The position numbers and the translations under genes are program-made. Below are positions 1 through 10,203 of a stretch of DNA of 64,000 bases, piece after piece. The stretch is taken from positions 19,224 through 83,223 of the forward strand of contig JBAOKB010000068.1 of assembly GCA_037044905.1 (NCBI GenBank), read 5' to 3'. The notes under the pieces were generated by a model. It was not told the origin of the DNA, did not search any database, and worked only from the letters and a program-made list of their open reading frames with translations. The DNA is from Hortaea werneckii. Lineage: Eukaryota; Ascomycota; Dothideomycetes; Mycosphaerellales; Teratosphaeriaceae. The number at the start of each line of letters is the position of its first letter. The first letter of the stretch is position 1.

Positions 1-109
1 ATGGGCCCACTCAAGCGGATCGCTGGTTGAACGTTCTACTCCGTAGACTCTTATCCTGCAAATGATGACTTAATGACTTCCAAAAGGGTCGAGATGAAGA
101 CTTAGTACT

Positions 110-1114
110 CTAATTCAGGCGTTGTTCTGTTCCGTGCGGAGGGTAATAGCCCCCTCCAAATTCCAAGCTGGCATTCTCGAATGAGTCACTTCGAACGAGC
201 TGCCATGCACCGAGCCAGCTGCTTTCAAAGATCTGGATCTCGAAGCTCGCTCGGAAGCTTTGCCCTAGGTAGTTCTCGCGATGACTTTCTGGGAAGGGCG
301 CGCTTAGGTTGAAGAAGGTCCCCTTAGGCGCTTGGGCTTTGACCACAATCTTCTGTCTAAAGCTCTGTATGCTGAGCTCGAAGCTTCGATTCTCCCAATT
401 CGTAGTGTAGGACATGAATGGGCTGACGCCCGCTATACGTGTAGCAAATGGAGGCCGGAAGTCAAGGTTCAGATCTTTGCTACGATACCCTAGAAGGAAG
501 GCTTCCATCCCTAGGATCTGACCGCCTGCACAGCAGAATCCACGGTCGCCATCTCGGGCTTGGAGCCACATGTGAGCTGACGGGAAGCTCTGCGCCCAGT
601 TCTTTTCTTGGTGCACATTGGCTACACCCGAACGGTCTGCTTGAGGGAGACTGTAGCCCGGGATGTTCATATCGAATTCGCACTTTGACGCCAGAGATTG
701 AACGTGCCAGTGCAGAGGCAGAGGGAGGTTCACCAGCCATGATTCCGGGGTGTCAGTGTAGGATGACCAAGGCGTTCGAGTGCTAGTCTTTCCGTGGAAT
801 GAGAATTCGGGAGTATCGAAGCTGTACTCGGTCGTGGAGTCTGCATGCCATCTGGCATAACCTACACCTGGTACTTCCAAGCCGAAAGCATGGTTTTCGT
901 TGAACTTTACCATGTCGATCCGCTCCGCCCACACTTGCTTCTGGAAGTACTGGTGTGCATCGGAAGGCACATAGGTGAACGAGACCTTGTAGGGCCTCTC
1001 CTTCGCAGTCTTGACTTGGCAAATAATTAGAGCCACATGAGCACCCGATGGCAAGTCGAATTTGCTGTAGTAGCCTTCAAAGACCGAGTTCTTGTGAGGT
1101 GCGTTATGCTCCAT
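110..1114 (-). CDS. Tocopherol-cyclase-like protein (fungal, function unknown)
   Basis: This is a single-exon 334-aa protein. An N-terminal FEGYYSKF motif followed by a beta-rich stretch, then EKNWAQSFPSAHMWLQAR near residues 170-190 and an AGG(Q)I-type element, resemble the tocopherol cyclase family (HFEGWYFK and NWGxxFPxxWxWxQ patterns of plant VTE1). Fungi do not make tocopherol, so the family label does not give the substrate; a lipid- or prenyl-quinone-binding lipocalin-like fold is an inference. No signal peptide or membrane segment is evident. The start is the first ATG of the frame and its preceding context is intergenic. The assignment rests on recognised motifs only. Confidence 0.6.
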   Translation of the reverse strand: MEHNAPHKNSVFEGYYSKFDLPSGAHVALIICQVKTAKERPYKVSFTYVPSDAHQYFQKQVWAERIDMVKFNENHAFGLEVPGVGYARWHADSTTEYSFDTPEFSFHGKTSTRTPWSSYTDTPESWLVNLPLPLHWHVQSLASKCEFDMNIPGYSLPQADRSGVANVHQEKNWAQSFPSAHMWLQARDGDRGFCCAGGQILGMEAFLLGYRSKDLNLDFRPPFATRIAGVSPFMSYTTNWENRSFELSIQSFRQKIVVKAQAPKGTFFNLSAPFPESHRENYLGQSFRASFEIQIFESSWLGAWQLVRSDSFENASLEFGGGYYPPHGTEQRLN

Positions 1115-1619
1115 TTCTTGCTAGAGTCGCAAGTCTAAGAAAATCATGCAGGTTTGACAGATCCAATGGGAGGAAAGAAGTCTTTCTACATTCTTGAAAT
1201 TCAACGACATGAAGTCATGATGCCACCTCGCCAGCGTTGCCCAGAACGGAAACCACGACGCCGTGATTTTGCCGGGCTTGCGTGTCTTCCCAAGGTCGTG
1301 GCTTTCAACCAGTTCTATGATATGTCTACGAAGTACCTTGTTCATTGACACACCTTCCATTGATAGGCTCATTATCACGGAATATGCATTGATGTTCGCG
1401 TCAGGGGTTATTGCTCAGACAACGCGGACGCCTGTAGCTACATCGCCACTATGGAAGGCAATCAAAGCATGTTCGCAAGCACATTGGAGCAGAACAATGT
1501 ACCGATGGCGGTAGAATGTGGCTCCTCATTTTTCCTGAGAATTTTGCACACCTGAAGCACATAATCGTTTCATCTGCAGGCAGTCTGAGCATTCCCTGCC
1601 CTCTCTACTCCAGATTGAC
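1115..1619. other. Intergenic, no supported gene
   Basis: About 500 bp between the tocopherol-cyclase-like gene and the small conserved gene. Short open frames occur on both strands, but none has a credible start, splice structure or recognisable product. Confidence 0.5.
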
Positions 1620-1905
1620 CTAATTGCCCTCTTTCTTTTCCGGAGCTCCCTTCTGCGCTTTGTTCTTATTATCCCCAGTGTCCTTGTAGTCACCACCAGC
1701 AGCTTCATACCGCCTCGACAGTTCTCCAGCTTTCCATGCTGACCAGCTCCCTTTGCCGCCACCTAGAGAAAAATGGTTAGTGGTTGGGCTCGCATTGGTG
1801 GATACTGACAGCATGGAGCAACTTACCTTTCTCCTCGTTCTTGACTTCTTCTTTGATCTTTTCCCGCAGTTCGGGGTCAGTTGGCTCGCCCTTTGTGCTG
1901 GGCAT
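1620..1905 (-). CDS. Small conserved hydrophilic protein, 73 aa, one intron
   Basis: Exon 1 is 1905-1827 and exon 2 is 1762-1620, with a 64-bp GTAAGT...AG intron at 1763-1826. Exons of 79 and 143 nt join in frame to give 73 aa beginning MPSTKGEPTDPELREKIKEE. The middle has a WSAWKAGELSRRYE segment and the end is rich in K, E and G. I recall small ascomycete proteins with a TDPxLREKIKEEVK start and a WSAWKA core, but cannot give a family name. It is soluble, with no signal peptide, probably helical at the N terminus and disordered at the C terminus. It would be missed by gene finders with a 100-aa cutoff. The gene structure is convincing; the function is unknown. Confidence 0.75.
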
Positions 1906-2402
1906 GATTTTGGAGAACTTTTGCTGCTGCTGATGTATATATAGGTATACCTGCTCCGAGCCAGTGGGTTTCTTATGGCGTCTTGTAAATTGTGCCTAGA
2001 AGCAGACCCCTCGATTCACACATGTATAGGTATGAAGATGTACGCAAGGCTTTAATATCAATGGGAATGCGTTGTGACCTACGTGGCTTGGTCGCATTCT
2101 TTGTTGTCTGGTGCTAAGGTGCAAGTCATGATGTCAGTGAGGATCGACTCGCTCTTTGGAAGGACCCCGCTATTGTAGTTGGAATCATGATGCTAGAAAT
2201 CGTCGAACTTCACTTTATGCGACGTACAATACCAGTTCGGAGAGTTTGATCTAGTCAACGTTCATGGCTCATAGTATGCTACATGACGGGACTTATGGTC
2301 TAGTTTCGTCGTCCTATGTACGTTCCTTACGGCGCTTCAATATCTTCAGATGTCAAGGCATCCAATTTGTTGAGCTCATGTGCCCGCTGCCTAGAACAGA
2401 GC
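1906..2402. other. Intergenic, no supported gene
   Basis: About 500 bp of upstream region for the small conserved gene and downstream region for the agmatinase gene. Short plus-strand frames (for example 2264-2467) look random. Confidence 0.5.
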
Positions 2403-3666
2403 TCATAATTCATCTCTTCCCTCCTTCCCATTCTTTTTCACACCGCTGTCTCCCATACCTCGCTTGACCATACTCGTAAGCACTTCGAATCCTACCTGCG
2501 CTGCTGCCAATGCCGTAGCCTCAGTGGCCCCGTCGTAACTGGGGCTTACTTCCACCACGTCTGCACCCACCACATTCAAGCCTTCAATGGCTCTGAGCAG
2601 CCTAATCAATTCTCTAGTAGTCCAGCCGCCTGGCTCTGGAGTGCCAGTCCCCGGTGCAAGACCAGGATCAATAACATCAATGTCAATCGACAGATACACC
2701 GGAGCCTCAAGACCAACATGGTTCATTATTTTCTGTGCCATAGTAGCAACCCCGAGATCGTCCAGGTCATCGGTCGAAAAGCGTGACCATCCCTGCGCAT
2801 CATCATCCTCGTTGTCGCCGATGCCTGACAAACGTGTACGTAGGCCAGCGTGTACAGATTTGTTCTCCAGGATCAATGATTCGTTGTGCGCAACCCAGAA
2901 CATGGTGCCGTGGGTGAAGAACGACTGCTCGTTGGGATTATTAGGGTCGAACCAGGCTGATGGATACTTAGCTGGATGCCAGGTGTCCAGATGAGCGTCG
3001 AAGTGAACCACGGCTACATTGCCGTAGATCTTATTCAACGCTCTGAGGGTCGGAAGGGCAATGCTGTGGTCACCACCCAGACTCAGCAGCTTGGGTTGCT
3101 TTCTATAGCTGATGTCAGACTTCGCGTTTTCGGCTGGCGCAGAAGTGTGTGCGAGGTTCGTGTATGCCTCGGTCATTTGTCGTAGTGCCAGGGCATTGTC
3201 AAATGGTGTGACGGGTATATCGCCACAGTCGATCACTTTCGCCCACTCGGCGTACGGGTTGATGTTCGCTCGCGGGTTGTAGCCTCGGAAGCTGGTCTGG
3301 CGGGCTGAAGCCGCGCGAATCGCTCGAGGTCCAAAGCGAGCGCCAGGTCGATACGAGACAGCCGTGTCGAAGGGTACACCGAGCACAGCAATGTCGTATT
3401 CCGTCTCAGGATACTGAAGGCAGCGATGGTGCGGCAAATGCGCAAAAGTCGAGATCCCCGAGAAGCCATACTTTTCAATATTTCAGTACCTCGATCGAGG
3501 TAAGCATCATGTTTGCTATACTCACGTCGGTGCCCCATTTCGCGTCCAAGTCTTCTCGTGTCCAGCCTATGAACGGCTCTTGTGGATCTTCTGTGTCATG
3601 ATGGACATGGCCTAAGCCGAGCCTGGGGAGGGTTGTAAACACGACGAAGGCAGTAGTCACCAACAT
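2403..3666 (-). CDS. Secreted agmatinase-type ureohydrolase
   Basis: Exon 1 is 3666-3526 and exon 2 is 3470-2403, with a 55-bp GTGAGT...AAG intron, giving about 401 aa. Ureohydrolase metal-binding motifs are present: GGDHS, HFDAHLDTW and SIDIDVIDP, matching the binuclear manganese site of arginases and agmatinases. The protein also carries the N-terminal GxPFDTAVSYRPGARFGPRAI pattern. The reaction by family is agmatine to putrescine plus urea, but substrate cannot be fixed from motifs alone. The start chosen at 3666 gives MLVTTAFVVFTTLPRLGLG, a typical signal peptide, followed by HVHHDTEDP. An in-frame ATG at 3753 would add 29 residues and bury that signal. The Fpg gene is divergent upstream. 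Confidence 0.88.
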
Positions 3667-4152
3667 CTTAATAAACTGACGCCTGAATAGACGGGGAGAA
3701 CAAGGAGGGGGAGAGAGGAGTTGGATTGTGCCTAGGAGGTAGGTAGCTAGCATTACATGGCTTTAGGTAATTCAGCATGCAGATGGCAGGCTTATCTTGG
3801 CCGTCTTCGGCCGTCTCCACGCCGCCTGGTACTGGATTGGTCTCTCTTCTGGAACCAGTGAGAATTGTAAGTCAAAACTTGCCCACATAGTCGTGTGAGG
3901 CGCATGAGGACCGGACGTCTTGTCGGTGTTTCAGGCACAAGAGAATGTCGACGGAAAGTCGGGGGTAGTGGGCAAGAACCAGGAAAGCAGCTGGAGGGCT
4001 ACCTACAATGATGGCCGACGCGCTTCGAATGAGGTCATCGCGCAGGAGCTCGGCGCGTCTTCACGCGTAAAGCGCTGCTACTCGAAGGTGCCCGCTTCGT
4101 CTATCTACTGTATGGGATTGATAGAGATTATTACCAACAGTCCATAGCCATC
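3667..4152. promoter_or_regulatory. Shared divergent promoter region (agmatinase / Fpg)
   Basis: A 486-bp spacer separates divergently transcribed genes, so it must carry both promoters. No TATA box or known site was assigned. The plus-strand open frame at 3920-4147 is not supported as a gene. Confidence 0.4.
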
Positions 4153-5505
4153 ATGCCTGAGGTTTGCCAATATGTTACAAGACTTAGTTGTCATTACAGT
4201 CACTGACGTCTCTACCAGATCGGCGAAGTCGCTCGTGTCGTCCACTACATCCGTAAGCATCTTGTCGGTCGCACTATCAAGGATTGCGAAGCATTACACG
4301 ATGACATCGTCTACGGCAAAGTAGGCACATCGTCCGATGCTTTCAAAAAGGCTGTCGTCGGCCGCAAGGTCACGGGCTCGGCGCAGCAAGGCAAGTACTT
4401 CTACATGACATTCGACAAGCCGCCGCACGCCGTAATGCATTTTGGTATGACTGGGTGGATGAAATTCGATTCGGAAGACACGCACTACTACAAGCAAGCA
4501 AAAGAGAAAGATGGCAGTGAGGCCGAGCAGTGGCCGCCCAAATACATGAAGTTTCTTCTCAAGTGCGGGAACGAGAGCGTGGATAACGAAGAGCGAGGCC
4601 CGGTTGAAGCGGCTTTCGTGGATGCTAGGAGATTGGCACGTATAAGATTAGTGGACTGTCCGGCCGATGAGATCAGAGAGCATACTCCATTGAAAGAGAA
4701 TGGGCCGGATCCAGTAAGAGACAAGGACACCGTGACGGTCGAGTGGTTAGGGCAGCTCTTAGGGAAGAAACGAGTACCTGTCAAAGCATTGCTGTTGGAC
4801 CAGGCCAATCTGTCTGGAGTTGGCAACTGGGTCGCGGATGAAGTCTTGTATCAAGCGCGCATTCACCCGGAACAGTATAGCAACACGCTCTCAAAGGACC
4901 AGACCAAGGAGCTGCACGATGCTTTGATTGGTGTTTGCACAACCGCTGTTGAAACGCTGGCAGAGAGCAGCCAGTTTCCAGAAACGTGGATCATGAAATA
5001 TCGATGGGACAAGGGCAAAAAGGACGGAAACGTGCTTCCAAATGGCGAGAAGATCGTCCACCTTAAGGTTGGCGGTCGGACGTCTGCCATCGTTCCAAGC
5101 CGGCAAAAGAAGACGGCCGCAGTCGCAGGCGACGTTAGCGATGACGATGGCGTCGAGCAGGATGAGAAGCCTGCGAAGGGAAGGAAGCGAAAGTCAAAGG
5201 ACGAAGACGATGCAGTGGACGGCGAAGAGGAGAAGCCAGTGGCGAAGAAAGGCAAGGGTGGAAGAAAAGCCAAACCAGACGGACAAGCTGAGCAAGAGAC
5301 GAAGCCGGCGAAGGGCAGCAAAGGACAGAAGGCAAACATCGAAGACGATGAGCAAGTCGATGCAGGAGCTGAAGATGGTGAGGATGCTAAGGTAGAGAAG
5401 GAGAAGCCGAAAACTACTGGTCGAGCGAAGAAGGCAGGGTCCAAGAAAGAGGAGAAGCCTGCTACTCCAGGCACGAGAAGATCAACTAGGACGAAGAGCA
5501 GTTAA
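4153..5505 (+). CDS. Formamidopyrimidine-DNA glycosylase (Fpg/MutM type)
   Basis: Exon 1 is only ATG-CCT-GAG (4153-4161) and exon 2 is 4219-5505, giving 431 aa. The first residues MPE carry the family's catalytic Pro2 (Schiff base) and Glu3. The frame continues with IGEVARVVHYIRKHLVGRTI, then HFGMTGWMKF and NLSGVGNWVADEVLYQARIHPEQ, the helix-two-turn-helix region. The canonical C4 zinc finger is absent; a GGRTSAIVPSRQKK segment fits the zincless finger known from plant and fungal Fpg proteins. It excises oxidised purines in base-excision repair. From about residue 320 there is a long K/E/D-rich tail, likely disordered and nuclear-targeting or DNA-binding. The 57-bp intron has a GTTTGC donor, which is unusual, but the join is in frame and restores the conserved start. 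Confidence 0.9.
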
Positions 5506-6026
5506 GCTCTTATGAGATTGCATGACGCTGTAGAAGACGTTCAGATCGGGCTGTGTGATATAATAGCGGCAGCAGCGGGTTGATACCATGTACCAGTATT
5601 GATGAGACAGAAATGCCACACAAGTTTTGCGACAGAGTTGGGCATGTGTGTCTGTATGGGGTGGGTGCAGTGTGAGCCTGGAGGTGCAGTGTGAGCCCTG
5701 GAGGAGGCAAATTGCATGCCTGAATTCATGAGGCATCAAGACCGGTGGGGCTGACCTGGAGCATCCGACTTCAAAAAGCTCCAGCTCACAGTATCCATGC
5801 GCGTACGATTCGGGACGTCCCAGCGTGAGAGTCGCAGGCCGCCGCAACACGCCTGATTTGCTCTCGGTCTTTCAGTATTTGTGCACACCAGTCTCTACGT
5901 GCTTATTATGGCTGCGTAGATTGACTCCGAAATCCTCGTTAGACCGATTCTCACATTGTCCACGCTCAGCGCGACCACATCCCGTCCTCGAGTCTCGCCG
6001 ACTCCGAACATAAATAGCCAGACAGC
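5506..6026. other. Intergenic: Fpg 3' region and NAT1 promoter
   Basis: About 520 bp with no supported gene. It contains a short tandem duplication at 5664-5702. Confidence 0.5.
5664..5702. repeat. Tandem duplication of a 19-20 bp unit
   Basis: Two adjacent copies of a ggtgcagtgtgagc(c)ctgga unit (5664-5682 and 5683-5702) differ by one extra C in the second. This looks like a recent replication-slippage event downstream of Fpg. Confidence 0.85.
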
Positions 6027-8660
6027 ATGGCGCAGAACAACCAGGTTCTGTCCTCGAAAGAGGCATCGCTTTTCCGCCACGTCGTCCAGAACTACGAGTC
6101 TAAGCAGTACAAGAAGGGTCTTAAAGCCGCCGATCAGATTCTGCGGAAATACCCCAACCATGGCGACACCCAGGCGATGAAGGCCCTCATTGTTATGAGC
6201 CAAGGCAAGACCGAAGAGGCTTTCGACCTCTGCAAGCTTGCGCTCAAGAACGCCATGAAGTCGCACATCTGCTGGCACGTTTATGGCTTGCTCTATCGGC
6301 AGCAGAAGAACTATGAGGAGGCAATCAAGGCGTACCGATTCGCCCTACGCTTGGAACCAGAGAATGCACAGATCCAGCGGGATCTCGCGTTGTTGCAGAT
6401 GCAGATGAGGGACTACAATGGCTTCGTGCAGTCCAGACGCCAGATGCTGGCGCAGAGACCCGGTTTCAGACAGAACTGGACAGCATTGGCCATTGGTCTG
6501 CACTTGCAAGGAGACCTCCCCGGTGCTGAGGATGTGCTGCAGCGATACGAGGAGAGCTTGAGGCAGACACCACCAAAAGCAGACATTGAGCATGCGGAGG
6601 CGGTGCTTTATAAAAACGAGATCATGGCGGAGATGGGTGACTATGAGAGAGCATTGCAGCATTTGGATAGTTTCTACAAGTCAGCGTTGGATCGGACAGC
6701 AGTCATGGAGATGCGAGCCGACTACCTGCTTAAGCTCGGCCGGAAAAATGAGGCGGAGAAGGCATATCTCAAGCTCCTCAAACGCAACACAGAGCACAGA
6801 GACTACTATGAGGCGCTTGAAAAGGCACGCGGTCTGGACAGGAGCAAGAAGGAGGATGCGGAGAAGCTAGGCCAGATGTACCATAGCTTGGCAGAGCAGA
6901 GCGATCGGATAGACGCTGCTCGCCGCATACCACTGGACTTCAAGGAGGGCGACGAGTTCCGACAGCATGCAGACAAGTACTTGCGACGAATGTTCAAGAA
7001 GGGTGTGCCAAGCACGTTTGCGAATGTCAAGCAACTGTATGCGGATCCGGCAAAGAAGGAAACGATACAGCAACTTGTAGAAGGCTATCTGAAGGAAGAG
7101 CCGCAGGAGAATGGTGATGCTGGGCAGACAAATGGCACAACGAACGGCAATCTCGTCAAGCCTCCTCCGCCGGACGCTGCGACGACTTGGAAACTGAGCG
7201 TCAACTATTTCCTTGCCCTGCATTATGATTACATCCTCTCTCGCGACCTGAACAAGGCCCAGCAACACATCGATGCCGCCATAGCTGTAAACCCAGCTCC
7301 CTCGGACTACACCTATCACATGTCTCGCGCGCGCATTCTGAAGCATACGGGCGACGTCGCTCAAGCATCTGAGGCCATGAACAAGGCTCGCGAAATGGAT
7401 GTCAAGGACCGCTATATCAACACCAAGTGTGCGAAGTACCAGCTACGGAACGATCAGAATACCGAGGCAATCAAGACTATGGGCATGTTCACCCGCAAAG
7501 AAGCCATCGGCGGCCCACTTGGCGACCTTCTTGATATGCAATGCACTTGGTATCTCACAGAAGATGCCGAGAGCTTTTTGCGGCAGGGGAAGCTTGCCAT
7601 GTCATTGAAGAGGTTCCAGTCGCTTTACGACATCTTCGAAGTGTGGCAGGAAGATCAGTTCGACTTCCACAGCTTCAGCTTGCGAAAAGGTATGGTGCGC
7701 GCCTACGTCGACATGCTGCGGTGGGAAGATCGATTGCGCGAGCATCCGTTCTTCAGCCGAGCTGCGCTTTCAGCGATCAGAATATATTGCCTCCTTCACG
7801 ACCGACCAGAGATTGGTAAAGGTGGTGGGCAACTCGATGGCGCGAACGGTGAAAGCGCCGCAGACAAGAAGAAGGCCGCCAAGAAAGCGAAGCGAGAAGC
7901 AGAAAAGGCCGAGCAGGAAAAGAAGGCACAAGCGGCGAAGAAGGCACAGCCGCCGAAGGTGGAAGATGGCGAGCAAAAGAAAGAAGACCAAGATCCTGAA
8001 GGCACCGAGGCGTTCAAAATTGCAGCTGAGAAGCCGTTGGAGGAGGCTATGAAGTATCTGCAGCCGCTACTCGAATTGTCACCGAAGAACATCGAATGCC
8101 AAATCGCTGGTTTCGAGGTGTTCCTTCGCCGAAGTAAGAAGATTTTTCCCGGACTTTTGAAAGACGATGTACTGACGATAGCAACAGGAAAATACTTGCC
8201 TGCTTTGAAGTGCCACCTTGCCACGGAAGCCCTCCAACCTAACCACCCCAAGGTGCATGAGCAGAGCTGTCGCCTTCGATTCGCTCTGGAACAGCTCTCG
8301 GAGCCGCTGCCGGAAAAGGTTAAGCAAGTTGTGGAGGAGACCTTCTTGTCGAAGATTAACAAGAGCAAGTCCGTCGAGGCGACGAACGAAGAGTATCTGC
8401 AGCAGCACAAAGGCAGCCTAGCCCACGTGAAGGCTGTTGTTCGGGTACGGTATGCAATGAAGCCGGCTGACGACGGCCTCAAGTCCAAGGGCGTACAAGA
8501 TATGTGTAACGCTCTTAAGACCAAGGAGACAACCCTGCTAGATGCTGTAGATGGTTTGACGCTGTTGCAGGAGATGCAAGTGAGCTCCGACGCAAAAGAG
8601 CAATACTTGGCCGCGGGTAGAGAGCGATGGCCAGCGGCTACCGCTTTCAAGCAGAGGTAA
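6027..8660 (+). CDS. NAT1: NatA N-terminal acetyltransferase auxiliary subunit Nat1/Naa15
   Basis: Intronless, 877 aa, close to the family length (yeast 854, human 866). The N terminus (SLFRHVVQNYESKQYKKGLK, then ADQILRKYPNHGDTQAMKAL) is the characteristic Nat1/Naa15 start. TPR repeats run through the protein, for example CWHVYGLLYRQQKNYEEAIK and ENAQIQRDLALLQMQMRDY. A K/A/E-rich basic helix lies at about residues 610-660. Nat1 is the ribosome-anchoring scaffold for catalytic Ard1/Naa10, acetylating Ser, Ala, Thr, Gly or Val N termini co-translationally. The start ATG lies just after a CAGACAGC leader and the conserved N terminus follows directly. Confidence 0.96.
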   Translation: MAQNNQVLSSKEASLFRHVVQNYESKQYKKGLKAADQILRKYPNHGDTQAMKALIVMSQGKTEEAFDLCKLALKNAMKSHICWHVYGLLYRQQKNYEEAIKAYRFALRLEPENAQIQRDLALLQMQMRDYNGFVQSRRQMLAQRPGFRQNWTALAIGLHLQGDLPGAEDVLQRYEESLRQTPPKADIEHAEAVLYKNEIMAEMGDYERALQHLDSFYKSALDRTAVMEMRADYLLKLGRKNEAEKAYLKLLKRNTEHRDYYEALEKARGLDRSKKEDAEKLGQMYHSLAEQSDRIDAARRIPLDFKEGDEFRQHADKYLRRMFKKGVPSTFANVKQLYADPAKKETIQQLVEGYLKEEPQENGDAGQTNGTTNGNLVKPPPPDAATTWKLSVNYFLALHYDYILSRDLNKAQQHIDAAIAVNPAPSDYTYHMSRARILKHTGDVAQASEAMNKAREMDVKDRYINTKCAKYQLRNDQNTEAIKTMGMFTRKEAIGGPLGDLLDMQCTWYLTEDAESFLRQGKLAMSLKRFQSLYDIFEVWQEDQFDFHSFSLRKGMVRAYVDMLRWEDRLREHPFFSRAALSAIRIYCLLHDRPEIGKGGGQLDGANGESAADKKKAAKKAKREAEKAEQEKKAQAAKKAQPPKVEDGEQKKEDQDPEGTEAFKIAAEKPLEEAMKYLQPLLELSPKNIECQIAGFEVFLRRSKKIFPGLLKDDVLTIATGKYLPALKCHLATEALQPNHPKVHEQSCRLRFALEQLSEPLPEKVKQVVEETFLSKINKSKSVEATNEEYLQQHKGSLAHVKAVVRVRYAMKPADDGLKSKGVQDMCNALKTKETTLLDAVDGLTLLQEMQVSSDAKEQYLAAGRERWPAATAFKQR

Positions 8661-9367
8661 AGCGTGGCGCTTGCATCTATGTGTATATCTCCAAAAACAT
8701 AGTTCCCAATGAACCTTGATCCATTGACATGTTCTATAGACTTTGGTGTTGACTACTCATATCGTCACATTCGCTTCAAGACGGAATGTTGCGCATAGGA
8801 AATATGAGAACAAGAATTTGCCCAGCGCTCGGCGCGCGTATGACTGTGGAGCATCACTTGGAGCTCGGTTTCCATTACAACGACAAAATACGATCAGAGT
8901 TCATCCTTATCCCTGGAGACTCTTCTTGAATAGTAGGCAGTGTACCTGCATCGTGATCGGTTGCCACCACCCCCGCATGCTGTTCGAACGATTACCGTCG
9001 CACCGCCCGGGGGCGCCAGACTTGGCTAACACGACTGCGCGGATCCTCCAGGCCGACTTTGTCTTGTCCGCCTATTGTTCCCGCGTTGCCATCGACGGCT
9101 GGAGTAGGCAAACGTCTAAAGTGAGCGCAGCTCTGGGCGGTATGCGCCAATGGTGAACGCGGCTCGAAGACCAGGAGTTGGCAATACTTGGAAGGAAACC
9201 CAGGTCGGCGGAAGAGGTGAGGAAGATAAAACGTGAGGTTGCCCTTCTCCCGTATGGATCTCATCCGTCCGATTTCATCAGTATCACATTCGCTTTCCCA
9301 ACATAAGTCAATCGCTTCGCAATACAGTATTCTTGTCCATCTCCGACCTCACCAACCAATCACCACA
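8661..9367. other. Intergenic, no supported gene
   Basis: About 700 bp. Open frames at 8743-9156 (+) and 8992-9264 (-) overlap antisense to each other and look random. The last 100 bp is pyrimidine-rich with CACCACA just before the CFEM-protein ATG, typical of a fungal 5' leader. Confidence 0.5.
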
Positions 9368-10203
9368 ATGAAGTACGCTATCGCTGGACTTTTCGCGGCT
9401 GTCGTCCTGCCGGCATGGGCACAGACCGAGTTGTCTGAATGTGCTGTAAGCCCACCACAACCCTATCTCGTAAAGCAATCTTGTGCTAATTGGTTCTCAT
9501 CAGTCCCAACTAGCATCGGCCGGGCTTGCTGAGACGGGATGCTCGGAGGGCGATTACGCCTGCGCTTGTAGCGACCAGTATTACCTGGACGCGCTGACGA
9601 GTAATATCGAGCAACAGTGCAGCCCTGAGGATCACGCTCGTAAGTCTCTCTCTCATGCTCTGCGGAAGGCAATGGAGAGATGTGTTGATCCTTTGCTAAC
9701 GAGCCTTCGTAGAGGTCACTGCGTATACCCAAGAGTTGTGCGCCGGTGGTGATGGCGCTGACGAGGAGGACGACGGCAATGATGGTGAATATGAGGAGGA
9801 GGATGGAGATGCCGCTATGAGTACGCAGTATGCGGCTACCTCTTCTCAGTACGCTGCTCAGCCGACTGGTGGTGCTGAGTACGAGGAAGATGGTGATGAT
9901 GACTACGCCATGACTATGTCCTCCCAGTACGCTGCCCAGCCGACTGCCGGCGCGGGCTACGAAGAAGACGACGGCGTAGACTACGACGACGACGAGTACT
10001 ACACTGCGACAAGCACCATGGCAGCTCAACCGACCTACCCAGCCGGTAACGCCACCACTGGCTATGGCTATGTTGGCCCCACGGGCACCGGTTCCGTCAC
10101 AGGAGGACCCGTTGAATACACCGGTGGTGCGTCTGTTGCGAAGGGTAGTACCTGGGGAGGCGTTCTTGCCGCGGCTGGCGGTCTGGCGTTCGCTGCCCTC
10201 TAA
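9368..10203 (+). CDS. CFEM-domain, GPI-anchored-type cell wall protein
   Basis: Three exons (9368-9445, 9504-9639, 9713-10203) give 234 aa. A signal peptide (MKYAIAGLFAAVVLPAWAQ) is followed by a CFEM-like domain with ASAGLAETGCSEGDYACACS and QQCSPEDHAQVTAYTQELC. Only six cysteines are present where the family normally has eight. The rest is an acidic D/E/Y-rich linker with a tandem repeat (SSQYAAQPTxGAxYEED, two full copies plus partial ones). The C terminus ends in small residues then GGVLAAAGGLAFAAL, a GPI-attachment-type tail. CFEM proteins act at the cell surface in haem or iron capture, adhesion or pathogenesis. Both introns have GTAAG donors and end in CAG or TAG. Confidence 0.85.

Noticed and set aside
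448..1030. Plus-strand open frames over the tocopherol-cyclase-like gene
   Set aside because: Antisense shadows of a clearly coding minus-strand frame.
4863..5474. Minus-strand 203-codon frame rich in Ser/Phe/Pro
   Set aside because: Antisense to the K/E-rich tail of Fpg; composition is that expected from reverse-complementing Lys/Glu codons.
7796..8650. Long minus-strand frame over NAT1
   Set aside because: Antisense shadow of the Nat1 coding sequence with no family signal.
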